The notes under the pieces were generated by a model. That model was not told the origin of the DNA and made no database searches. It saw only the letters and a program-made list of their open reading frames with translations. Below are positions 34,937 through 45,542 of a stretch of DNA of 64,000 bases, in pieces (positions within the stretch are counted from its first letter, which is position 1; each line of letters opens with the position of its first letter). The translations under genes and the position numbers were made by a program. The stretch is from the NCBI RefSeq assembly GCF_020523965.1, contig NZ_JAJAPX010000001.1, positions 62,001-126,000 of the forward strand. Reading direction: 5' to 3'. Origin of the DNA: Neotamlana sargassicola. Its GTDB lineage: Bacteria; Bacteroidota; Bacteroidia; Flavobacteriales; Flavobacteriaceae.

Positions 34937-35968
34937 TTAAGAAACTTGCAAATTATTTAGGTTGTGTTTTAAACGAAATTCGTTAGGCGAACACTTTTCG
35001 TATTTTTTAAAAACTGTAGCAAAGTACTGGCTTGTAGCAAAACCACTCATATAAGACACTTCTGCAATAGACAACTCTGCATTTTCGATTAAAAGTTGTT
35101 TAGACAACCCTAAACGCTTCATGGTTAAATAGCGCATAGGTGTTAAATTAGTTAATTGTTTACAATGAAATGTAAAACGTGTAACGCCAACACCTGCAGA
35201 TTGTGCCATATCTTCGATAGTCCAATTTTCCGAAAGATTTTTATCGAGTTCTTTAAGAAAGAATTTCACACTTCTGGAACTATCGGTAAGCGATTCGTCA
35301 AGTTCTATTTTTTCTGCATTCATTACATCGAGAAGCAGAATTAATAGATGATTAATTAATAACCTTAAACGAGAAGCACTGCTACCATTAACATCGGAAT
35401 TAATAGTTTTTTGGATTCTTAAAAAGCAATCACGAATGCTTGAATTCGTTTTTAAAATAGACTTTTTATTTTTTCTAAGGATAGTTGTTAAACGCGTTAA
35501 ATCTTTTGGAGTAAGTGTAATCCAATCTGGCCAAACCCATTCTTGATGGGGACGACGTACGCCTAAATCTATAATTACCCAATAAAACTTACCCATTCCA
35601 ATATGCGGGTTTCCTACTTTATGAGCCTCCCACGGGCGTGTAATGGTTAAGTAATTAGGCTCTAAAATTACTTCTTTACCTTCTTGAGCGTATGGCATTG
35701 TACCCGATTCCAAAAAATGAAATTCAATACCTTCATTTCTGTGCCAATCTAAACCCCAATCTTGTGGTTCGTTGGCATCCCAATAGCCAACACTGTTTAA
35801 GCCAATAGTGTTTTCATCTAATTCATCTCCGGGGTAGCTTAATCTAGAAAGTGCTTTAAATGTTATTTTTTTTCGTTTTGCAGCATCAATTAAAGGCAAA
35901 CAAGTATCAGCATGGTAAACTATACCATCGGCTTCATAGGGCTGTATACATTGCGTTTTAATTTCCAC
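34937..35968 (-). CDS. AraC-family transcriptional regulator
   Basis: The 343-residue protein starts at GTG; a stop lies just upstream in frame and the first internal ATG is far inside. The N-terminal half resembles a cupin-like ligand-binding domain (GIEFHFLESGTMPYAQEGKEVILEPNYLTITRPWEAH). The C-terminal 100 residues are two helix-turn-helix units: WTIEDMAQSAGVGVTRFTFHCKQLTNLTPMRYLTMKRL and LSIAEVSYMSGFATSQYFATVFKKYEKCSPNEFR, classic AraC. It lies upstream of and in the same direction as the sugar genes and likely controls them in response to a sugar. Confidence 0.92.
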   Translation of the reverse strand: MEIKTQCIQPYEADGIVYHADTCLPLIDAAKRKKITFKALSRLSYPGDELDENTIGLNSVGYWDANEPQDWGLDWHRNEGIEFHFLESGTMPYAQEGKEVILEPNYLTITRPWEAHKVGNPHIGMGKFYWVIIDLGVRRPHQEWVWPDWITLTPKDLTRLTTILRKNKKSILKTNSSIRDCFLRIQKTINSDVNGSSASRLRLLINHLLILLLDVMNAEKIELDESLTDSSRSVKFFLKELDKNLSENWTIEDMAQSAGVGVTRFTFHCKQLTNLTPMRYLTMKRLGLSKQLLIENAELSIAEVSYMSGFATSQYFATVFKKYEKCSPNEFRLKHNLNNLQVS

Positions 35969-36059
35969 TGAAATATTTTAAACATTTAGTGCAAAATAGC
36001 TATTTAAATATTAAGAAACAAAATCTTAACATTTAGTTAATCATCTAATAAATATCAAC

Positions 36060-36437
36060 TTATTTTGTTTGCCTTAACAAAACAACTAAAGCAAACGCAG
36101 CAATAAATACACCTAAAAATTCTCTAGAACCTTCTAGATATGGTTTTTCATAAACCATATCTCCAAAAATTTCGTTTTTATTTTCGGTTTGCAACCAATC
36201 TATAACACTAGAAAAGTAAAAGCTACCATAAACAAGTAACGCTACTATAACCAAACCAATAAACCACTTTGGGAATTTGTAAAAATTAGCGCATAAAAAC
36301 AAAACAGATACAAACCCATAAATTAAAATCCACAGCACAGGATCTGGGTCGTTAATTTGTAATAAAGCAAATATTACAAAAACTATAAAAAATAAAACAT
36401 TTATTACTTTTTGCTTTGTATTTATTTTGACTTTCAT
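36060..36437 (-). CDS. Small membrane protein of the TMEM220-like family
   Basis: The 125-residue protein has about four transmembrane segments. The conserved signature FALLQINDPDPVLWILIYG (about residues 21-39) marks the transmembrane-220 family, which has no known function. Its short length and lack of operon partners (AraC gene 91 bases downstream, divergent receptor 143 bases upstream) give no functional hint. Confidence 0.8.
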   Translation of the reverse strand: MKVKINTKQKVINVLFFIVFVIFALLQINDPDPVLWILIYGFVSVLFLCANFYKFPKWFIGLVIVALLVYGSFYFSSVIDWLQTENKNEIFGDMVYEKPYLEGSREFLGVFIAAFALVVLLRQTK

Positions 36438-36580
36438 TTTTATTAAAATTAATTCAGCAGCAAATTAGTTATTTTATCAACATTAATGTTTAAAAAATTT
36501 CATTGTAAAAAACTGCACAGATATAAGTGAATTTATTTTTTACTTTTGAAAAATACTAAAACCAACTTTATTCTATTTTT

Positions 36581-39388
36581 ATGTTAAAAACCAAGATAAT
36601 TGCATTTATTTTTGCTTTAAATTCCTTTTTATTAATATCTCAATCTAAATTTTCTGGTCTTATTTTAGACTCTAATAGCTCACCTTTAGAAGGTGTTACC
36701 ATTCTTTTAAAATCAAATACAAATCTCCTTACTATTTCCGATTCTAATGGAGAATTTATACTAGAAAATATTTCAGATGGCAACTACACGCTTACTATTT
36801 CTCATTTAGGTTACAAAACCATTATTGAAGATTTAAATATTTCAGAAAATTTCACAAAAAATTATACTTTAAACCCGGATTTACTTAACCTTCATACGGT
36901 TGTAGTTACTGGTAATTTCACCCCTAAACCCCAACTAGAATCTAGTACTTCTATTAGTACTTTAAACACTAGCGAATTTAAACAAATTACCCCTCAAGGT
37001 ACAGCAAGTTTACTGCAAAACATTCCTGGAACTTTCGCCGATGCCTCAGCAGGCGAAGTATTTACAAGAGTTTATACGAGAGGTATTTCGGCTGCAGCCG
37101 AAGATGATTTAGGTTGGTATTATGTTTCTCTTCAAGAAGACGGATTACCCGTTAGCTTAGTGCAACACTCGTATTATGGGTCCGATTTATTTCACAGAGC
37201 AGATATTACAACGCAAAAAGTAGAAGCATTACGAGGTGGCAGCGCATCTATTACCGCTATGAATGCTCCTGGAGGCATTTACAACTTTATATCGAAAAAA
37301 CACAGCGCAACCTTATCGGGCGAAATACAAGCACAAACGGGAATTCAAGGCGACGGCAACCCTATTTACAGAACCGATGCCTTTGTAACTAGCGGCCTTG
37401 GCAACAATTGGTTCTTTAGCGCTGGAGGACATTACCGACATAACGAAGGCGCCAGAAATACCGATTTTACGTTTAGTAAAGGTGGGCAATTTAAATTTAA
37501 CCTTATTAAAGAAAATTCTCGAGGCTATTTTAAGCTTTACGGAAAATATTTAAACGACAAAACCAACCGATATAATGGCGTTGCAGCTACAAATTGGAAC
37601 GACCCAACACCTACTTTTGGTTTCGATTTTAACAACACTGCTTTAATGATGCCCGAGTTTAATGCCAATATTCCAGATGGCAGGAATTTAAGCACAACCA
37701 ACAGTTTCGATCCCTCACAAGGGGCTCATGCTAAAGATTTAGCTGTTGGCTTCGATTTTCTGCAAGATTTAGGTAATAATTGGTCGGTTAAAAACAATAT
37801 TAAGCTCTCATTTAAAGATGCAAATTGGCAAACTTCAATTAGTAATGCTTTTGTATCAATTAGCGATCCTACGGTTTATTATTTAGTAAGTAATGGCAAT
37901 CCTTTTCCTGTTGGACAAATTGTTTTTAAAGACGCCAACACTGGAAACGAATTAGCAACCATTAATAACAGCGGAATTTTTGCCGGCACTGGTTCGCAAT
38001 ACATTAGTGGTGCTCTACCAAACGATGCCGTAATGGGAACCTCAACGTGGTATAAAGACAACGATGCTAACGAAATTATGCAACAACTTAATTTTAGAAA
38101 AGAATTTAGCGATCACGATTTAAACTTTGGTTTGGCTTCTGGTTTTTCGGACACGTCGGTATTTACACAAGGAAGTTTTGCGTTTTCAACCTACGAAAAC
38201 AATCCAAGAATGCTACAAGTTACTTTAGAAAATCCTGGAGATGATGTCCTTTATTTGTCTGATGAATATGGTGTAAGCAACTATGGCGGTTTATTTTTTA
38301 CGAATAGTAGAGCCGATGTTAGTCAAATTGCTGTTTTTGCTAACGACCAATGGAAAATTTCAAACAAGCTACTTTTAGATTTAGGATTACGCTTTGAAAG
38401 CATAAAACACAAAGGAAGCAACGACATGTTTGAACCTTATACAGCAACCGGCGGTTTAGACGGCGACGAAACTACAGCTTACGATAATAATATTTTACAG
38501 CCAACCGGCGAGCGCAACGCTTTTAATTTCACCTATAATTATTTATCGTATTCTGGTGGATTAAATTATAAGTTAAATGAAGATGCGGCCTTATTTGGAC
38601 GTTTTTCAAAAGGACATAAAGCTCCTGAATTAAATTATTATTTCAATAATTTTTCTAATGTGCCAATTAATGATAAAGGTGAAATTCAAGATATCACCCA
38701 AATAGAACTTGGACTAAAATCAAGTTTGAAAGATTTCTCGTTTACAACAACTTTATTTTGGAGCGAATTGAAAAATATTGGAAGCACAAATTTTGAATTT
38801 GATAGCGATAACGGAAGTATTTTTTACACACCTATTCAAAATAACACCTCAAGAACTATTGGATTAGAATGGGAAAGTGTTTATTCACCAATTGATGTTT
38901 TAGCATTTCGTTTTAACGGTGTTTTACAAAACCCAAAAGCTAGTAAGTGGACTGTTTATGATGCCGCAGGAACTGTAGACACCAGCGACGACAGCACCAC
39001 CGACTATTCTGGAAACCAACTTGCTTTTAACCCTAAACTGCTATTTAATTTATCGGCCGAATTTAATAAAAATAAATTCTCATCTTTTATAAAATGGCAA
39101 TACATGGGTAAACGCGAAGGTAATGTTGCCAATGCCTTTCAATTAGACCCTTACAGTACGTTTAACGCCGGTATTGGTTATAAAATAAACAAAAATTTAT
39201 CAGCCAATTTACTAGCAAGCAACATTTTTAATTCGGAAGGATTAGCTAACTTTTTTGGGGCAAACACCTTTGGAGCAAATGCCAATGGCGCCACACAAGA
39301 ATATATTGAAGCTAACCCAGACGCGAGTTTTGTAGTAGTGCCTATTTTACCACGCGCTACGATGCTTCAATTAAATTATGTTTTTTAA
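36581..39388 (+). CDS. TonB-dependent outer-membrane receptor
   Basis: The 935-residue protein has a signal peptide (about 1-21), a carboxypeptidase-regulatory-like domain (about 23-105: FSGLILDSNSSPLEGVTILLKS) and a plug domain. The plug includes LLQNIPGTFADASAGEVFTRVYTRGISA and VEALRGGSASITAMNAPGGIYNFISKK. A long beta-barrel follows, ending in a C-terminal Phe (LQLNYVF). No SusD partner follows, and the plug resembles non-SusC receptors of the siderophore/other-ligand type. The ligand is unknown; proximity to the sugar locus and the haem/copper lipoproteins allows either guess. A -7 box TACTTTTG (36541-36548) precedes it. Confidence 0.9.
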   Translation: MLKTKIIAFIFALNSFLLISQSKFSGLILDSNSSPLEGVTILLKSNTNLLTISDSNGEFILENISDGNYTLTISHLGYKTIIEDLNISENFTKNYTLNPDLLNLHTVVVTGNFTPKPQLESSTSISTLNTSEFKQITPQGTASLLQNIPGTFADASAGEVFTRVYTRGISAAAEDDLGWYYVSLQEDGLPVSLVQHSYYGSDLFHRADITTQKVEALRGGSASITAMNAPGGIYNFISKKHSATLSGEIQAQTGIQGDGNPIYRTDAFVTSGLGNNWFFSAGGHYRHNEGARNTDFTFSKGGQFKFNLIKENSRGYFKLYGKYLNDKTNRYNGVAATNWNDPTPTFGFDFNNTALMMPEFNANIPDGRNLSTTNSFDPSQGAHAKDLAVGFDFLQDLGNNWSVKNNIKLSFKDANWQTSISNAFVSISDPTVYYLVSNGNPFPVGQIVFKDANTGNELATINNSGIFAGTGSQYISGALPNDAVMGTSTWYKDNDANEIMQQLNFRKEFSDHDLNFGLASGFSDTSVFTQGSFAFSTYENNPRMLQVTLENPGDDVLYLSDEYGVSNYGGLFFTNSRADVSQIAVFANDQWKISNKLLLDLGLRFESIKHKGSNDMFEPYTATGGLDGDETTAYDNNILQPTGERNAFNFTYNYLSYSGGLNYKLNEDAALFGRFSKGHKAPELNYYFNNFSNVPINDKGEIQDITQIELGLKSSLKDFSFTTTLFWSELKNIGSTNFEFDSDNGSIFYTPIQNNTSRTIGLEWESVYSPIDVLAFRFNGVLQNPKASKWTVYDAAGTVDTSDDSTTDYSGNQLAFNPKLLFNLSAEFNKNKFSSFIKWQYMGKREGNVANAFQLDPYSTFNAGIGYKINKNLSANLLASNIFNSEGLANFFGANTFGANANGATQEYIEANPDASFVVVPILPRATMLQLNYVF

Positions 39389-39412
39389 TTAGAACATACT
39401 TAGTAAAAAAAC

Positions 39413-39450
39413 AAAAACACCTAAGACAAATGCCTTAGGTGTTTTTTTTT
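39413..39450. terminator. Bidirectional terminator between TonB receptor and PVC-type gene
   Basis: CACCTAAG (39418-39425) and CTTAGGTG (39434-39441), extended by A/T pairs, are followed by a run of nine T on the plus strand and by a T run on the minus strand. It separates convergent genes. Confidence 0.9.
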
Positions 39451-39482
39451 ACTAACTATAAAATATATCAAATTTAAACGAT

Positions 39483-41726
39483 CTATTTCTCTTTTTTCTC
39501 TAAATCCATAAGCTCATCCATGGTCCAATAATCTTCTCGATCACCAGCTTTTCTTCTTGCATTACTTACATATTTTCGGTGCACACCACCTTCACCATTC
39601 ATAGCTCTTACATAAGTTAAAACATCGGCAATCCATTGGTCGCTATTATCTTTTAAAGGCATCATTATACCATATTCTTTACCTTCAATAGGACCAATTA
39701 AACCGTGTAATAATATTCTACTTAGTGTAGTAACATCACCTTTAACTCGAGCACTTCCAATTAATGGTGGTGCAACTAAACCATCGGTACCAATTGGAAC
39801 ACCCATTAAATCGGGGCCATGACATGTAATACACAATTGATTATAGGCATCGTAACCAGCAAGAATGCTTTTTTTAGTTCCTGTGCCATAACCTTTAATT
39901 TGCTCTTTAAGTTTCTCCAGTTTAGAGTCGTCTTTCTTTAAACTTTCGGTAACCGAATGTGTAATTATTTCGTTTGCTGCAAATCGATCTTTTAGCGTGT
40001 TTAAAATTTCGGTTGATTTTTTATATTTACTATACCTTAAACTTAAAGCTAGTTGGTTTACAACCTCTACCGACGGATCGTAAATTAATTCTTCTAAATC
40101 ATCTAAAATTTCAATATCGCCTTCTTTAAATAAGTTTTCGCATAAACGAATTGCTGTTATTCTAACGCGTTTATCTTCATCTTTCAACTTTGCTTGCAAA
40201 AGCGATTTATCTATTACATCCATACCTTCTAAAGTCCAAAGCGCATGAACACGTTGCAATCCTAAATCTTTATCAGAACCAAACCATTCATCCAATAAAG
40301 AGGTATTATCTAAAGCAATTTCCTTTAATAAAGGGATTACAGATTTATCATCTTCTAAAATAATTAATTTTTGTGCGGTATTACGATACCACCCATTTTT
40401 ATGCCCTAAATATTCAATTAATTCTGAAGCACTTTTATTGGTTAAACTAGGTTTCTCATCTGGCTCAATATCTTCATGAACAATTCTATAAATTCTACCT
40501 TTACCAATATTTTTATCAAGACCTTTTCGCACAATTACTGGACGTAAAAAACTTCCTTTACGCGTCCAATTTCCTTCTTGAATTATACCACGATACATAT
40601 CGACAATATACAAGGCTCCGTCTGGTCCTGTTTTAGCTTGAACTGGCCTAAAATTTAAATCGGTTGACGCCATAAATTCAGCTTGATCATAAGCATTGTG
40701 GAGTACACGTTTACCAAATCTATCGGTTTTTACTTTAGCTCTTCGAACTAATCGACCCACAGGTTCTGGTATAAATAAATCACCATAAACTGATGGTGGT
40801 AATTTGTGCCCTCGATAAATTTCTTGTCCCGCAACACCAGTAAAATGGTTTAATGTATTATCTGGACGCAAGCGTTTTGTTCCTCCTTGTACATCTGGTG
40901 TTCCTACTATTGGCCATGGTTCAATAAACCCTTCTGCAAATCTACCTTTAGGATTATAATCGCCATAAATTGCAGGCTGCTGGAACCCATACCCGGGGTT
41001 TTCACTTCCCGCCGAAGCATAATACATTATTCCTAAATCGTCTTGTGTTAGTCCCCATTGACCGCGTGGCATAACTTCAACAGAATCTACAACTACTTCA
41101 CCATTACTTTTAAATTTGAAACGAATTGGGTTATAAGTTGTGTAAACCCAATTATCTAAATTCCAAATTAGCCCACTTTGTTGGTGCTCTAAATTTCCAC
41201 CACGACGATTTGGATTAAAATATACACGCTGTTTTTTATCGGCAACGCCATCGCCATCTGTGTCTTTATAACTCCATAAATCGTATGTGTAAGTTTCGTT
41301 TACTATTAATTCATCTTTTAAAGGTAGAATCATTCTTGGCAATAATAAACTATCAATAAAAACAGTGCTTTTATCCATTTTACCATCGCCATCTAAATCT
41401 TCTAGTAATTTAATTTTACTTATTGGTTTATTTTCGGCTGTAGCATCAACATCTTGCATGTAGGTATTCATTTCAGCAACATACATACGGCCATCTCCAT
41501 CCCAAGCAATGGTAACCGGCTCATTTATCATAGGTTCGCTAGCCACAAGCTCTACTTTAAAGCCTTTAGGTAAGTGAAATGTTTCCATACTCTCTTCTGG
41601 AGACATAAAAGTTGATGGTGCTTCAGGTACTATTTCCGGTTTTTCGTAAATAATATCTGTATATTCTTTTTCCTTACAACCTAACATGGCTAACCCAACG
41701 AGGAGCAGAACTGCTATTTTCTTCAT
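39483..41726 (-). CDS. PVC-type haem-binding CxxCH lipoprotein with propeller and HEAT-like domains
   Basis: The 747-residue protein has a lipoprotein signal (Cys17 in AMLGC). It then has a membrane-bound-dehydrogenase-like beta-propeller to about residue 420 (YVAEMNTYMQDVD, LLEDLDGDGKMDKSTVF, DGALYIVDMYRGIIQ) and a helical HEAT-like part (about 440-600). A C-terminal cytochrome c domain has the haem site CITCH (about 630-634) and a distal Met region. This architecture is typical of Planctomycetota and Bacteroidota proteins suspected of sugar oxidation with electron transfer to the haem. The azurin-like gene 89 bases upstream is a plausible redox partner. Substrate unknown. Confidence 0.88.
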   Translation of the reverse strand: MKKIAVLLLVGLAMLGCKEKEYTDIIYEKPEIVPEAPSTFMSPEESMETFHLPKGFKVELVASEPMINEPVTIAWDGDGRMYVAEMNTYMQDVDATAENKPISKIKLLEDLDGDGKMDKSTVFIDSLLLPRMILPLKDELIVNETYTYDLWSYKDTDGDGVADKKQRVYFNPNRRGGNLEHQQSGLIWNLDNWVYTTYNPIRFKFKSNGEVVVDSVEVMPRGQWGLTQDDLGIMYYASAGSENPGYGFQQPAIYGDYNPKGRFAEGFIEPWPIVGTPDVQGGTKRLRPDNTLNHFTGVAGQEIYRGHKLPPSVYGDLFIPEPVGRLVRRAKVKTDRFGKRVLHNAYDQAEFMASTDLNFRPVQAKTGPDGALYIVDMYRGIIQEGNWTRKGSFLRPVIVRKGLDKNIGKGRIYRIVHEDIEPDEKPSLTNKSASELIEYLGHKNGWYRNTAQKLIILEDDKSVIPLLKEIALDNTSLLDEWFGSDKDLGLQRVHALWTLEGMDVIDKSLLQAKLKDEDKRVRITAIRLCENLFKEGDIEILDDLEELIYDPSVEVVNQLALSLRYSKYKKSTEILNTLKDRFAANEIITHSVTESLKKDDSKLEKLKEQIKGYGTGTKKSILAGYDAYNQLCITCHGPDLMGVPIGTDGLVAPPLIGSARVKGDVTTLSRILLHGLIGPIEGKEYGIMMPLKDNSDQWIADVLTYVRAMNGEGGVHRKYVSNARRKAGDREDYWTMDELMDLEKKEK

Positions 41727-41815
41727 TTTTTATCTTTTCTACAAAAAAAGTGATGATATATTAATAATTTAATAAATTATCACCTTTAAATTATAATATA
41801 TGTTTCTTTTTAGGA

Positions 41816-42337
41816 TTATTCGACAATAAATTTACCCTTCATCAAGGCATAATGACCTGGAAAGCTACAAATAAAGTCGTACGTTCCTGGTTTAGGAGCA
41901 TCGAACTCAATTGACGTCGTTTCGCCACCACCTATAACTTTAGTAAAGGCGATAACATCGTTTTCGGCATCTTTAGGAATAAATTGATTGTCTTTTGCTG
42001 AAGCAGCCTTTCTTCCAAAACCCGCAACATTTACGCCTTGTTTTAGTAGCACAAAATTATGCCCCATAATATTAACACCCATTTTTCCTTTATGCCTAAG
42101 TGTTAACTTTATTTTTTTACCAGATTGTACTTTTATTTCTGATATATCAAATTGCATTTGGTCGTTTCCAGAAATTACAACTGTTTGCAAATTGTTTTCT
42201 TCGCTAGGCTTAGTTATTGGTTGTTCTGAAGATTTTTCATAAGTAAAACCCGCTTTCTTTTTTTCTTCCTTATTACCGCAGGAGATTAAAAATGTAGATG
42301 AAAAAACAACAACGAGTACATATTTTAATGTTTTCAT
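41816..42337 (-). CDS. Azurin-like blue copper lipoprotein
   Basis: The frame extends to 42370, but the ATG at 42337 gives a proper lipoprotein signal (MKTLKYVLVVVFSSTFLISCG), hence 173 residues. The cupredoxin domain carries a copper ligand His in NIMGHNFVLLK and the C-terminal loop CSFPGHYALMKG, i.e. Cys, His and Met ligands in azurin order. It would shuttle single electrons in the periplasm or on a membrane surface. It is co-directional with the PVC-type cytochrome gene, suggesting an electron-transfer pair. Confidence 0.92.
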   Translation of the reverse strand: MKTLKYVLVVVFSSTFLISCGNKEEKKKAGFTYEKSSEQPITKPSEENNLQTVVISGNDQMQFDISEIKVQSGKKIKLTLRHKGKMGVNIMGHNFVLLKQGVNVAGFGRKAASAKDNQFIPKDAENDVIAFTKVIGGGETTSIEFDAPKPGTYDFICSFPGHYALMKGKFIVE

Positions 42338-42404
42338 TTTTAAAGTTTGGCTATTTAGTTTATGAAGCATAATATATACAATTTCAAATATAAATATTAA
42401 AAAA

Positions 42405-42447
42405 CATAAAAAAGTGCAGTATTTTTCATTGAAAAATATTGCACTTT
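42405..42447 (-). terminator. Terminator after gapN
   Basis: AAAGTGCAGTATTTTTCA pairs with TGAAAAATATTGCACTTT (one mismatch) in a long stem, followed by a T run on the minus strand. It ends the gapN transcript. Confidence 0.88.
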
Positions 42448-42471
42448 AACCAATTAGTATGTTAAAATATT

Positions 42472-44064
42472 CTATAAAATATAATCTGTACTAATAAAAT
42501 TTGATGCTTTTGTATCTAAAAGCTCATTTAATATAGCTTTGTTATAATTATTATCTTTTGAAGCCACAAAGGTTCTTATTGAAAATGAACGCAAAGCATC
42601 ATGCACACTTAATGTACCATAAGCTGAATCTTTACGCCCTGTAAATGGATAAACATCTGGACCACGTTGACAAGAACTATTTAAGTTTACACGACATACT
42701 AAATTTACCAGCGTATCAATTAATGGTGCTAAAGTGTTTACATTTTTACCAAACAAACTTACTTGTTGCCCGTAATTGGATTCTGCCATATCATCTAAAG
42801 GTTCTTGAATGTCTTTAAACGACATTACAGGAACAACAGGGCCAAATTGTTCTTCTTTATAAACACGCATGTTTTTATTTACAGGATATAACACGGCTGG
42901 AAAAATAAAATTCTCGGTAGTTTCTCCTCCCTTTTCATTTAAAATAGTTGCTCCGTTTTGTTTAGCGTCGTCTATTAATTCCTGAATGTAAGCGGGTTTA
43001 TCTTTTTCTGGCAATGGAGTTAATTTCACTCCTGGTTCCCATGGATTTCCAAATTTTAATTGATCGACGGCATACGAAAAACGTCTATTAAACTCTTCTG
43101 CAACAGATTCGTGAACATAAATTACTTTTAATGCTGTACAGCGCTGGCCGTTAAACGACAAGGTTCCTGCTATACACTCGTTTACTGCTAAATCTAAATC
43201 GGCATCGGGCAAAATTATTGCCGGATTTTTAGCTTCTAAACCTAAAACCATACGCAACCTGTTTCCTTTTGGATGAGCAGACTGTAAAGCATTTGCCGAT
43301 GTACTATTACCTATTAATGCTAAAACATCAATTTTACCAGATTCCATTATTGGAGATGCTAGTACACGACCACGCCCATAAATAATATTTACAACTCCTT
43401 TTGGAAAGCTATTTTGAAAAGCTTCTAAAAGTGGATGTATAAGTAAAACACCATGTTTTGCTGGCTTAAATATTACGGTATTCCCCATTATTAATGCAGG
43501 AATTAACAAAGTAAATGTTTCGTTTAACGGATAATTATAAGGACCTAAACACAAGACCGTACCTAATGGGCCACGACGAATATGCGCATAAACACCATCG
43601 TGTTTTTCAAACTTTGCAGAATCTCTATCGAGTTGTTTATAATCTTCAATGGTATCGTAAATATAATCTACCGTTCTATCGAATTCCTTTTCAGAATCCG
43701 GTAAATTTTTACCGATTTCCCACATTAAAAGTTTTACAACCTCTTCGCGCTTGGTTTTCATTTGCTCAACAAACTTTTCCATGCATTTTATTCGATCTTC
43801 AACTTTCATTGTTGGCCACAAACCCTGCCCTTTATTAAAAGCTCCCAATGCAGCATCTAGCGCATCCATGGCCTCAGCTTTTCCTAAAGTTGGAATACTA
43901 CCTAATAGAGTTGGTTTATAATCGTCGGTTGAAGAAATGGTGGAATACACCTCACTAGTTTCTCCGTTCCATGTTTTTAATTCTCCGTTTGATAAATATG
44001 TTTTTTGATGAAGCAGTGACGAAATTTTGTATGCTTCTGGTATTTCTGTAGCTACAATATTCAT
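42472..44064 (-). CDS. gapN: NADP-dependent glyceraldehyde-3-phosphate dehydrogenase, non-phosphorylating (GapN-like)
   Basis: The 530-residue aldehyde dehydrogenase has [37 protein letters not shown], the general-base Glu in [17 protein letters not shown], and the nucleophilic Cys in [14 protein letters not shown]. [29 protein letters not shown] residues near the end are typical of the GapN group. It would oxidise glyceraldehyde-3-phosphate to 3-phosphoglycerate, yielding NADPH for biosynthesis. It appears to be a single-gene unit with its own terminator. Another aldehyde substrate cannot be fully excluded. Confidence 0.85.
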   Translation of the reverse strand: MNIVATEIPEAYKISSLLHQKTYLSNGELKTWNGETSEVYSTISSTDDYKPTLLGSIPTLGKAEAMDALDAALGAFNKGQGLWPTMKVEDRIKCMEKFVEQMKTKREEVVKLLMWEIGKNLPDSEKEFDRTVDYIYDTIEDYKQLDRDSAKFEKHDGVYAHIRRGPLGTVLCLGPYNYPLNETFTLLIPALIMGNTVIFKPAKHGVLLIHPLLEAFQNSFPKGVVNIIYGRGRVLASPIMESGKIDVLALIGNSTSANALQSAHPKGNRLRMVLGLEAKNPAIILPDADLDLAVNECIAGTLSFNGQRCTALKVIYVHESVAEEFNRRFSYAVDQLKFGNPWEPGVKLTPLPEKDKPAYIQELIDDAKQNGATILNEKGGETTENFIFPAVLYPVNKNMRVYKEEQFGPVVPVMSFKDIQEPLDDMAESNYGQQVSLFGKNVNTLAPLIDTLVNLVCRVNLNSSCQRGPDVYPFTGRKDSAYGTLSVHDALRSFSIRTFVASKDNNYNKAILNELLDTKASNFISTDYIL

Positions 44065-44240
44065 ATTAAAATAGATTAATTGTTTACTACTAATATACGA
44101 AGAAGAACAAAAACAACTCTTTAAAAACTAAAGGGTTATTAAAAAAATAGGATAAGTTTAACAGATTAAATTGATTTACTTAAAGTTTTAAAACCGCAAA
44201 CGTTTTCGGCTAAAACATGTTTAATATTTGTAGCTGATTT

Positions 44241-45503
44241 TTACACTAAAAACTGAAATAAATCGGGTTTATTGTTTAAATAATCACCATAGAAGTTTCT
44301 ACTTTTCATTTTAGAAATAAGTGGTTCTAAATCTTTTGAAGCTTTTAATTGAATACCAACTACTGCCGAACCATTTTCTCTGTTTGTTTTTTTGGCATAC
44401 TCAAAAAAGGTAATATCGTCCTCTGGCCCAAGAATATCTACTACAAATTCTCGTAATGCCCCAGCACGCTGTGGAAACTTTACTATAAAATAATGCTTTA
44501 AATTAGCATATAGTAAAGCACGTTCTTTAATTTCTGGAGTTCTGGTTATATCGTTATTGCTTCCACTAACAATACAAACTACGTTTTTACCTCTAATTTC
44601 TTCAGCATAAAAATCGAGTGCAGAAATACTTAAAGCTCCAGCAGGCTCAACAACAATAGCGTCTTTATTATAAAGCTCTAAAATAGTTTCGCAAACCTTA
44701 CCTTCCGGAACCGTTATCATGTTATGCAAATTTTCTTTACAAATAGAAAACGTTAGGTCGCCAACGCGTTTTACTGCTGCACCATCAATAAACTTATCTA
44801 TATAATCTAACTCCGTATTTTTATTATTTTTTATGGAAGTCTTCATAGAAGGTGCGCCTTCAGGCTCAACTCCTATAATTTTAGTATTTGGTGATAATTT
44901 TTTAAATACTGAAGATAATCCAGACGCTAAACCACCTCCGCCAACTGCAAGAAACACATAATCTATTGGTTGTGTTGCTTGTTCTAAAATTTCAAGCCCA
45001 ATGGTTCCTTGACCTTCAATAACCTTTGGATCGTTAAACGGATGAATAAAGGTTTTTTGTTTTTCGTTACACTCTTTTGTTGCTGCTGCATTAGCATCAT
45101 CAAACGTATCTCCAATTAACTTAATTTCAATAAAATCTTCGCCAAACATTTTTACCTGCTCAACCTTTTGCTTGGGAGTTGGAGCTGGCATAAAAATGGT
45201 GCCATGAATTTTTAACAACTTACAAGACAAGGCCACACCTTGCGCATGATTACCAGCACTTGCACAAACTACCCCGTTTTTAGATTGCTCCAGAGTTAAC
45301 GAACTTATTTTATTGTAAGCACCACGAATTTTATACGAGCGTACCTGTTGTAAATCTTCGCGCTTAAGCATAATATTAGCTTGAAACTGTTTTGAATATC
45401 TTAAACTCGGACTTAAAGGCGTAATTGCCGATACTTTTTTAATATTGGCTGCTGCTTGTTTAATGTTTTCTAAACTTGGAAAATAAGTGGTTTCCGTACT
45501 CAT
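44241..45503 (-). CDS. ilvA: Threonine dehydratase (threonine ammonia-lyase), biosynthetic
   Basis: The 420-residue fold-type II PLP enzyme has the lysine motif YKIRGAYNKI (PLP Lys about residue 57), VCASAGNHAQGVA, AVGGGGLASGLSSVF and CIVSGSNNDI. A C-terminal ACT-like segment (about 335-420) may bind isoleucine; only one such unit is present, against two in E. coli IlvA. It makes 2-oxobutyrate for isoleucine. It lies downstream of ilvC but behind a strong terminator, so expression may be partly uncoupled from the ilv operon. Confidence 0.92.
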   Translation of the reverse strand: MSTETTYFPSLENIKQAAANIKKVSAITPLSPSLRYSKQFQANIMLKREDLQQVRSYKIRGAYNKISSLTLEQSKNGVVCASAGNHAQGVALSCKLLKIHGTIFMPAPTPKQKVEQVKMFGEDFIEIKLIGDTFDDANAAATKECNEKQKTFIHPFNDPKVIEGQGTIGLEILEQATQPIDYVFLAVGGGGLASGLSSVFKKLSPNTKIIGVEPEGAPSMKTSIKNNKNTELDYIDKFIDGAAVKRVGDLTFSICKENLHNMITVPEGKVCETILELYNKDAIVVEPAGALSISALDFYAEEIRGKNVVCIVSGSNNDITRTPEIKERALLYANLKHYFIVKFPQRAGALREFVVDILGPEDDITFFEYAKKTNRENGSAVVGIQLKASKDLEPLISKMKSRNFYGDYLNNKPDLFQFLV

Positions 45504-45542
45504 ATTTAAAGCGTTTTATGCTACTAAAGCGAAAATAATAAT

